This document shows positions 58,304-64,000 of a stretch of 64,000 nucleotides of DNA, in pieces (position 1 is the stretch's first letter; every line of letters begins with the position of its first letter). A program made the position numbers and the translations under genes. Below the pieces are notes generated by a model. The model was not told the DNA's origin and did not search any database. It was given only the letters and a program-made list of their open reading frames with translations. Source of the stretch: Ciceribacter lividus. GTDB lineage: Bacteria; Pseudomonadota; Alphaproteobacteria; Rhizobiales; Rhizobiaceae. The stretch covers positions 62,001 through 126,000 of the forward strand of contig NZ_QPIX01000005.1 of NCBI RefSeq assembly GCF_003337715.1, written 5' to 3'.

Positions 58304-59760
58304 TCAATACCCACACGACCGTTCTGGTCGTCGACGACGAGGTACGCTCGCTTGAGGCGATCCAGCGCATCCTGAGCGATGAGTTCGAGGTCATCTGTGC
58401 CCGCAACGCCGAGGAGGCGGAGGCCGTCCTCAACGGCGAACTGGTGCAGATCATCCTCTGCGACCAGCGGATGCCGGGCGAATCCGGGGTTTCATTCCTG
58501 CGCCGCGCCCGCGAACTCTGGCCGGACACGATCCGCATCATCATCTCCGGCTACACCGCCTCGGAAGACATCATCGACGGCGTCAACAAGGCCGGCATCT
58601 ATCGCTACATCACCAAGCCGTGGAACCCGGACGAATTGCTCACCTGCCTGCGCGAGAGCGCGAGCCTCTGGCGACTGCAGCACGCGGCCGGCGAGGTGAA
58701 TGTCGAGGTGAAGCCGGTGAGCGACCGTCTGGAGAAGGTCGTCACCGACAAGCGCCGGAACGCCCAGAAGAGTTTCGGCTTCGACCGGATCGTCCATACG
58801 CCGGAAAGCCCGCTCGTGCATTCGATCAGGCTCGCCCGTCAGGCGGCGCAGTACGACATCTCGGTGCTGATCACCGGCGCCTCAGGCACGGGGAAGGAAC
58901 TGCTCGCACGCGCCATCCATCGGGAATCGGCACGTTCGGACCAGTCCTTCGTCGTCGAGAACTGTGGTGCTCTGCCGGACGACCTGCTGGAAAGCGAACT
59001 CTTCGGCTGCAAGAAGGGCGCCTATACGGGAGCCTACCAGGATCGTGTCGGTCTCTTCGAACTCGCCGACAACGGCACGATCTTCCTGGACGAGGTTGGA
59101 GAGACGTCGCCCGCCTTCCAGGTCAAGCTCCTGCGCGTGCTGCAGGAGGGGGAAATCCGCCCGCTCGGCGCGCAGCGGCCGCGCAAGGTCAATGTTCGGG
59201 TGATCGCCGCGACCAACCGCGACCTTCTTGCCGAGGTCGCCGTCGGACGCTTCCGCCGCGACCTCTATTATCGTCTGGCCGCCTTCCCGATCCACATGCC
59301 GGCGCTGAAGGAGCGCGCCGAGGACATTCCGGTGATCGCCGCGCGGATGCTGATGCAGATCAACCAGTCCTTCAACCGCCAGGTTCCGGGCTTCCACCCG
59401 CGCACGCTCGATCTCATGAACGCCTATCACTGGCCGGGCAACGTTCGGGAGCTGCACAACGAGATCCAGCGGATGGTGGTGCTGTCCGACGAGAATGCAC
59501 CGCTGGAACCCTCGCTGCTGTCGCCGGAGATCCTGGGCACGCTCGCCCCGAAACCGAACGGTGCGAGCCACTGCTCGGCGCAGCAGTTGAAGGACATCGT
59601 CGCGGAGGTCGAGAGGGCGGCGATCCAGGCGAGCCTTGAGCGCAACCAGGGCAATATCAGCCGCACGGCCGACGAATTGGGCTTGTCGCGGGTCGGTTTG
59701 AGAAGCAAACTCGAACGATACGATCTGCGACGTGGCCAGGATGACGATGACGCCGACTGA
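58291..59760 (+). CDS. hupR: NtrC-family response regulator HupR/HoxA
   Basis: 489 residues from GTG 58291. Receiver domain ([13 protein letters not shown], phosphoacceptor Asp in [12 protein letters not shown], about residue 55), AAA+ sigma-54 interaction domain (Walker [17 protein letters not shown] loop, [18 protein letters not shown]) and a Fis-type helix-turn-helix ([20 protein letters not shown]). GAYTGA is an accepted form of the GAFTGA loop that contacts sigma-54. It should activate the -24/-12 promoters at 43223 and 48711. Hox/Hup regulators of this family are active unphosphorylated and are inhibited by the kinase without H2. Confidence 0.94.
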   Translation: MQALINTHTTVLVVDDEVRSLEAIQRILSDEFEVICARNAEEAEAVLNGELVQIILCDQRMPGESGVSFLRRARELWPDTIRIIISGYTASEDIIDGVNKAGIYRYITKPWNPDELLTCLRESASLWRLQHAAGEVNVEVKPVSDRLEKVVTDKRRNAQKSFGFDRIVHTPESPLVHSIRLARQAAQYDISVLITGASGTGKELLARAIHRESARSDQSFVVENCGALPDDLLESELFGCKKGAYTGAYQDRVGLFELADNGTIFLDEVGETSPAFQVKLLRVLQEGEIRPLGAQRPRKVNVRVIAATNRDLLAEVAVGRFRRDLYYRLAAFPIHMPALKERAEDIPVIAARMLMQINQSFNRQVPGFHPRTLDLMNAYHWPGNVRELHNEIQRMVVLSDENAPLEPSLLSPEILGTLAPKPNGASHCSAQQLKDIVAEVERAAIQASLERNQGNISRTADELGLSRVGLRSKLERYDLRRGQDDDDAD

Positions 59761-61111
59761 GGCAATGCTCGGACATCAAAACGGAACGGTCTCCGCTCAG
59801 GGCGCGATGGAGCTCGATCGCGCGAGCGAGGCCATGTGGGTGGACGTCATCCGCCGCATGGACGAGGTCTATTCCGAGCTCCTGCGCAACGAGGCCGACC
59901 TCGAGCGCAAGAATGCCGAGCTCGAGGAGGCGCAGACCTTCATTTCGAGCGTCATCGCCTCCGTGTCCGATGTCCTGATCGCCTGCAGTGCCGACGGCCG
60001 CATCAAGAAGGTCAATCCCGCCTTTCTGAAGTTGACCGGCCTCGAGGAAAAGGCCGTGCTCGGAAGCCGGATCTTCGGCTATCTCGCCGAACGCGACAGG
60101 CCGCAGGCGGAAAGACTGATCGCCGCCGGCCATCAGGGCAACGTCATGGAGGGAGATCTGCATCTGATCGCCGCCGACGGGCACGAGGAGTGCCTCGCCA
60201 TCCGCTGTGCGGCGCTGTTCGACGCCGGTCGCCGCCGCATCGGCGCGGTCCTCACCGGGCGTCCGATCAGTGAGCTCAAGCAGGCCTACGAGGCGCTGCA
60301 CCGCGCCCACATGAACCTGCAGCAGGCGCAGCGCCGGCTGATCGAACAGGAGAAGATGGCAAGCCTCGGCCGCCTCGTCGCGGGCGTCGCTCACGAGCTG
60401 AACAATCCGATCAGCTTCGTCTACGGCAACATCTATACGCTCGACCGGTACCGCAAGAACCTGATCTTCTACCTCGACGCCATTCATCGCGGCGAAGCGC
60501 CGGAACGGCTCGCCGAGCTGCGCAAGGACCTGAAGATCGATGCCATCACCGCCGATGTCGGTTCCCTGCTCGAAGGGACGCTCGAAGGCGCGAACCGGGT
60601 GAGCGACATCGTCAAGAACCTGCGGCGGCTCTCCTTCAGCAAGGCCGGCGAGCGGCAGGCGGTCGACGTCGGCCGGCTCCTTCGCAATTCCGCCCACCTT
60701 GCCGCCAGGGCGAAGAATTCGCAGGCCGAGATCGTCATCGACAGCGATCCGGATCTCGTCATCGAGGGCCACGAGGGGCAATTGCACCAGGTGATCGTCA
60801 ACCTGATAGACAATGCGCTCCATGCCGTGGAGGGGCGGGAGGGCCCGCGCGTGCATCTCACTGCGCGGAGACTGGATCAGGCGATCGAGCTCACGGTCGC
60901 CGACAACGGACCGGGCATCGCCGAGGAGGACATGAGCAAGATCTTCGAGCCCTTCTTCACGACAAAGGCGGTCGGCGAGGGCACCGGGCTCGGCCTCTGG
61001 ATCAGCTTCACGATCATTGAGGATTTCGGTGGCACGATCACCGCCGGGCGATCGAAGGACGGTGGCGCCGAGTTCAGGGTCGTCTTGCCGGCTGCCGACG
61101 GGCGCTTGTAA
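59741..61111 (+). CDS. hupT: Hydrogenase-controlling histidine kinase HupT/HoxJ
   Basis: 456 residues from ATG 59741; GTG 59732 or ATG 59747 are alternatives, all overlapping the hupR end. Coiled coil near residues 35-65, PAS domain (VSDVLIACSADGRIKKVNPAFLKLTGL), H-box GVAHELNNPISFVYGN, and the ATPase with NLIDNALHAVEG, DNGPGIAEEDMSKIFEPFFTTK and GTGLGLWISFTII. No membrane helices, so cytosolic. It receives the H2 signal from HupUV through its PAS region and controls HupR. Last gene of the cluster. Confidence 0.93.
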   Translation: MTMTPTEAMLGHQNGTVSAQGAMELDRASEAMWVDVIRRMDEVYSELLRNEADLERKNAELEEAQTFISSVIASVSDVLIACSADGRIKKVNPAFLKLTGLEEKAVLGSRIFGYLAERDRPQAERLIAAGHQGNVMEGDLHLIAADGHEECLAIRCAALFDAGRRRIGAVLTGRPISELKQAYEALHRAHMNLQQAQRRLIEQEKMASLGRLVAGVAHELNNPISFVYGNIYTLDRYRKNLIFYLDAIHRGEAPERLAELRKDLKIDAITADVGSLLEGTLEGANRVSDIVKNLRRLSFSKAGERQAVDVGRLLRNSAHLAARAKNSQAEIVIDSDPDLVIEGHEGQLHQVIVNLIDNALHAVEGREGPRVHLTARRLDQAIELTVADNGPGIAEEDMSKIFEPFFTTKAVGEGTGLGLWISFTIIEDFGGTITAGRSKDGGAEFRVVLPAADGRL

Positions 61112-61133
61112 GCGAGGCGGTGGCTGCCGTCAC

Positions 61134-61976
61134 TCAGATCAGCCGGAGTCCGCGGAAACTCGCGTGACCCTGCCGGCCGATGATGATGTGGTCATGCACG
61201 GTGATGCCGAGCGGCTTTGCGGTATCGATGATCGTCCGCGTCATGTCGATATCGGCCCGTGACGGCGTCGGGTCGCCGGACGGATGGTTGTGGACGAGGA
61301 TGATCGCCGTCGCGGAGAGTTCGAGCGCGCGTTTCACCACCTCGCGGGGATAGACGGGTGTGTGGTCGATCGTGCCGCGCCCCTGCACCTCATCGGCGAT
61401 CAGCGCGTTGCGCTTGTCGAGGAAGAGGATGCGGAATTGCTCGGTGGTCTCGTAGGCCATCGCCGCGTGGCAGTAGTCGATCACCGACGACCATGAGGAG
61501 AGCACATGCCGCTCCTTGAGTTCGCTCTTCAGCATCCGCTGGGCCGTGGTCGCGATGAGCTTCAGGTCGAGTGCCACCGTCTCACCGATCCCTTTCACCT
61601 CCTGCAGCAGGGCAGGAGGTGCCCCGAGCACACCTGCGAGCGTGCCGAAGCGGCCGATCAACGCCTTGGCGATCGGCTTGGTATCGCGGCGCGGAATGAG
61701 CCGGAAAAGCAGAAGTTCGAGGAGTTCGTAGTCCGCGAGCGCCGCCTCGCCGCTTTCCCGGAAACGCGTCCTCAGCCTGTCGCGATGGCCGATATAGTGC
61801 GCCTCTTCCGGAGCCGCCGCAGACGATTTCTGAAGTGGCCGAGGTTTCGCCGGCTGTTCGGCGAAGAAGCTTCGTTCGTCGACGGGGGCAGCATACTCCT
61901 CCGCCTCTTCCCGGTCCGGCGCGACGGTTTCGTCGTCTTCATCGTCAGCCGGGAAAAGGGACGGAGGTTTGCCCAT
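61134..61976 (-). CDS. radC: RadC-family JAB/MPN+ domain protein
   Basis: 280 residues. A long, acidic N-terminal extension (about 60 residues) precedes HRDRLRTRF, a helix-hairpin-helix, and the JAMM-like metal site [20 protein letters not shown]. Name follows DNA repair protein RadC, though a repair role is unproven. It converges with hupT, with 22 bases between, and is followed in the minus direction after map. Core gene at the right boundary of the hydrogenase cluster. Confidence 0.93.
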   Translation of the reverse strand: MGKPPSLFPADDEDDETVAPDREEAEEYAAPVDERSFFAEQPAKPRPLQKSSAAAPEEAHYIGHRDRLRTRFRESGEAALADYELLELLLFRLIPRRDTKPIAKALIGRFGTLAGVLGAPPALLQEVKGIGETVALDLKLIATTAQRMLKSELKERHVLSSWSSVIDYCHAAMAYETTEQFRILFLDKRNALIADEVQGRGTIDHTPVYPREVVKRALELSATAIILVHNHPSGDPTPSRADIDMTRTIIDTAKPLGITVHDHIIIGRQGHASFRGLRLI

Positions 61977-61978
61977 CG

Positions 61979-62815
61979 TCAGCCTCGAAGCGGCGGCAGT
62001 CCGGGACGGTCGATACCGGCGGGCGAAAGCGTGAAGATTTCACAGCCCGTCGCCGTCACGCCGACGGCGTGCTCGTATTGCGCGGTCAGTGAACGGTCGC
62101 GGGTGACCGCCGTCCAGCCGTCCGAGAGTACCTTCACGTGCGGGCGGCCGAGATTGATCATCGGCTCGATGGTGAAGATCATCCCTTCGCGCAGCTCAGG
62201 TCCCTCGTCGGCCCGGCCGTAGTGCAGGATGTTCGGGGAATCGTGGAACAGCCTGCCGATGCCGTGGCCGCAGAAGTCGCGCACGACCGAACAGCGTTCG
62301 GCTTCCGCGTAGGTCTGTATTGCCTCGCCAATGGCGCCGGTGCGAGCGCCGGGACGCACGGCTGCAATCCCGCGCATCAGACACTCGTAGGTGACTTCGA
62401 GCAGCCGCTCCGCAGCCCGCTTGATCTCGCCCACCGGATACATGCGGCTCGAATCGCCGTGCCAGCCGTCCAGAACATAGGTGACGTCGATGTTGACGAT
62501 ATCGCCCTCGCGCAACGGCTTGTCGTTCGGAATGCCGTGGCAGACGACATGATTGATCGAGGTGCAGCTGGATTTCGTGTAGCCGCGATAGTTGAGCGTC
62601 GCCGGGAGCGCGCCGTTGTCCATGCCGAACTCGAAGACGAAGCGGTCGATCGCATCCGTCGTGACGCCAGGCTTGACCATGGAGGCGAGTTCGTCGAGGC
62701 AGCGCGCCGTCAGTTGCGACGCCTTGCGCATGCCGTCGAAGGCCTCAGGGCCGTAAAGCCGGATCGCTCCCGTGTTCTTGAGCGGCGCCGTTGCCGCATC
62801 GATGTAATTTACCAT
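61979..62815 (-). CDS. map: Type I methionine aminopeptidase
   Basis: 278 residues. Metal ligands are in [19 protein letters not shown] (two Asp), [12 protein letters not shown] (His), MIFTIEPMI (Glu) and AQYEHAVGV (Glu); [11 protein letters not shown] carries the substrate His. It removes the initiator Met. Two bases upstream of radC in the same orientation, so probably an operon. Confidence 0.97.
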   Translation of the reverse strand: MVNYIDAATAPLKNTGAIRLYGPEAFDGMRKASQLTARCLDELASMVKPGVTTDAIDRFVFEFGMDNGALPATLNYRGYTKSSCTSINHVVCHGIPNDKPLREGDIVNIDVTYVLDGWHGDSSRMYPVGEIKRAAERLLEVTYECLMRGIAAVRPGARTGAIGEAIQTYAEAERCSVVRDFCGHGIGRLFHDSPNILHYGRADEGPELREGMIFTIEPMINLGRPHVKVLSDGWTAVTRDRSLTAQYEHAVGVTATGCEIFTLSPAGIDRPGLPPLRG

Positions 62816-62848
62816 TCATCCGCTTTCAGGTTGGATGCATTCCGATTG

Positions 62849-63577
62849 TCAGACCGTACATAATGCAGCAGGGGCGGCTTCGTCCATTGCGATGCGCTGA
62901 AATGGCGCGATTTCCGCAGCACTCACCTTGCATTTGACGGCATAGGCCTCGACGCCCCGCCGTCTTGCCTCGGCAAAGGCGCGGGCATAGGCGGGGTCGA
63001 GATCGCCCGAAAGGCGGAAGCGGTCGCAGTCCTCGCGCTGGATGAGATAGAGCATGACGGCGCGATGGCCGGCATCCACCATTGCCGTGAGTTCTTCGAG
63101 ATGTCTGGCGCCGCGCGCCGTCACGGTGTCCGGAAATTCGGCAAGCCGCCTTTCGCGAATGAAATGCACGTTCTTCACCTCGACATAGGCGTCCGGCCGT
63201 CCGGTTGAGGAAAGAAGGAAGTCGATGCGAGAGTTCCGGCCATAGCGCTGTTCGCGCCGCAAGGTTTCGTAACTCGCCAGGTTGTCGACGAGGCCCATCC
63301 GGATCGCCTCTTCGCCGAGCCGGTTGGCGAGCGCGGCATGGACGCCGACGACGGTATCGTCAGCCTCGATCAGTTCGAAGGCGTAGCGGTGCTTGCGTGC
63401 CGAGCCGGCATGATCGGAGAGCCAGATGCGCGAACCGGCATCCGTCAGTCCCAGCATCGAGCCTGTGTTCGGGCAGAAGCCGGTGATCTCGGTGCCGTCC
63501 TCAAGCCGCGCGTCGAACAGGAAGCGCTTGTAACGCCGGATGAGTGTGGCGGGGACGAGAGGCGGATCGAACCTCAT
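62849..63577 (-). CDS. sfsA: SfsA family DNA/RNA nuclease
   Basis: 242 residues. FCPNTGSMLGL, SRIDFLLSS (catalytic-type Asp), DAYVEVKNVHFIRE and FPDTVTARGARHLEEL are SfsA signatures. The name derives from sugar fermentation stimulation; nuclease activity has been reported for the family. It precedes map by 33 bases on the minus strand. Confidence 0.94.
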   Translation of the reverse strand: MRFDPPLVPATLIRRYKRFLFDARLEDGTEITGFCPNTGSMLGLTDAGSRIWLSDHAGSARKHRYAFELIEADDTVVGVHAALANRLGEEAIRMGLVDNLASYETLRREQRYGRNSRIDFLLSSTGRPDAYVEVKNVHFIRERRLAEFPDTVTARGARHLEELTAMVDAGHRAVMLYLIQREDCDRFRLSGDLDPAYARAFAEARRRGVEAYAVKCKVSAAEIAPFQRIAMDEAAPAALCTV

Positions 63578-63586
63578 TGTCCGACG

Positions 63587-64000
63587 TCACGCCCGTTCGA
63601 GGACGTAGGTTCCGGGGGCGTCGGCGATCGCGTTCAGCGCGCCGCCGCCGGGCTTGCGGGCAGGGACCCGCTTGTCGTCGAGCGACTCGATCCAGGTTTG
63701 CCAGTGCGGCCACCAGGAGCCCGGCGTCTCTTCGGCCTTTTCCAGCCAGTCCTCGAAGGCGCCGGTGGGCGCGGCGCCGGTCCAGTACTGGTACTTCTGC
63801 TTTCCGGGCGGGTTGACGACGCCCGCGATGTGGCCGGAACCGCTGAGGACGAAGGTGACCGGCCCGCCGAACAGGCTGCTGCCGACGAAGACCGATTTTG
63901 CCGGTGCGATATGGTCCTCGCGGGTCGCGAGATTGTAGATCGGGATCTTCACGTCCTTCAGCGACAGCGTCTTGCCGGCGATCTTCATCCGGCCCTTGCT
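63587..64000 (-). CDS. phaC: Class I poly(3-hydroxyalkanoate) synthase, C-terminal end
   Basis: The right window edge cuts the gene; 137 C-terminal residues are visible. IYNLATREDHIAPAKSVF contains the catalytic Asp and VLSGSGHIAGVVNPP the catalytic His of the Cys-Asp-His triad. PGSWWPHWQTWIE and RVPARKPGGG at the end are typical of class I PhaC. It polymerises hydroxybutyryl-CoA into storage granules. The catalytic Cys is beyond the edge. Confidence 0.93.
   Translation of the reverse strand, partial: SKGRMKIAGKTLSLKDVKIPIYNLATREDHIAPAKSVFVGSSLFGGPVTFVLSGSGHIAGVVNPPGKQKYQYWTGAAPTGAFEDWLEKAEETPGSWWPHWQTWIESLDDKRVPARKPGGGALNAIADAPGTYVLERA

Overview
The window reads as a chromosomal segment of an alphaproteobacterium of the order Hyphomicrobiales, most probably the family Rhizobiaceae (Sinorhizobium/Rhizobium-like). 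The support is an exoR homologue beside xthA, a fused secDF, a PopZ-type polar organiser, two tiny DUF1127 genes, scpAB-tatABC-serS-surE-pcm gene order, an anti-Shine-Dalgarno small RNA of the rhizobial NfeR1/alpha-r14 kind, and a phaC end. Base composition is high in G+C throughout. Identification rests on recognising protein families and gene order by eye; no database search was run.

Layout. 1-40.4 kb is housekeeping chromosome: a Pcm-like methyltransferase (cut by the left edge), tolC, popZ, valS, a FadL-type porin, exoR, xthA, a xanthine/uracil-type permease with a structured leader, erpA, dgt, argS, a SPOR-domain protein, nagZ, scpA-scpB, an orphan ABC ATPase, tatABC, serS, surE-pcm-nlpD/dipM-like, a DUF815 ATPase, yajC-secDF with an Mth938-like gene and a catalytically dead squalene/phytoene-synthase homologue, trmFO, two DUF1127 genes, a three-hairpin small RNA, a DUF2157-GDYXXLXY pair, tRNA-Leu(UAG) and trigger factor. 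61.1-64 kb returns to core genes on the minus strand: radC, map, sfsA and the 3' end of phaC.

40.6-61.1 kb is a complete, co-oriented hydrogen-oxidation cluster inserted between tig and radC: hupUV (H2-sensing regulatory hydrogenase), hupSLCDEF (membrane-bound uptake hydrogenase, its cytochrome b, endopeptidase, nickel permease and chaperone), hupGHIJK and hypABFCDE (assembly and Fe(CN)2CO/Ni cofactor synthesis), a hypX remnant, and the two-component pair hupR/hoxA and hupT/hoxJ. Two sigma-54 -24/-12 promoters are visible, one in front of hupS and a near-perfect one in front of hupG. This fits a circuit in which H2 bound by HupUV acts through HupT and HupR on sigma-54 transcription of the structural and accessory operons.

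Points most worth following up: the sigma-54 architecture; cysteine signatures showing that HupS carries the six-cysteine proximal cluster of O2-tolerant enzymes while HupU does not; RH-type gas-channel residues in HupV; an in-frame internal deletion that has removed most of hypX; the minus-strand sRNA with three identical CCUCCUCCC loops next to two DUF1127 genes; and a likely riboswitch-type leader on the NCS2 permease.
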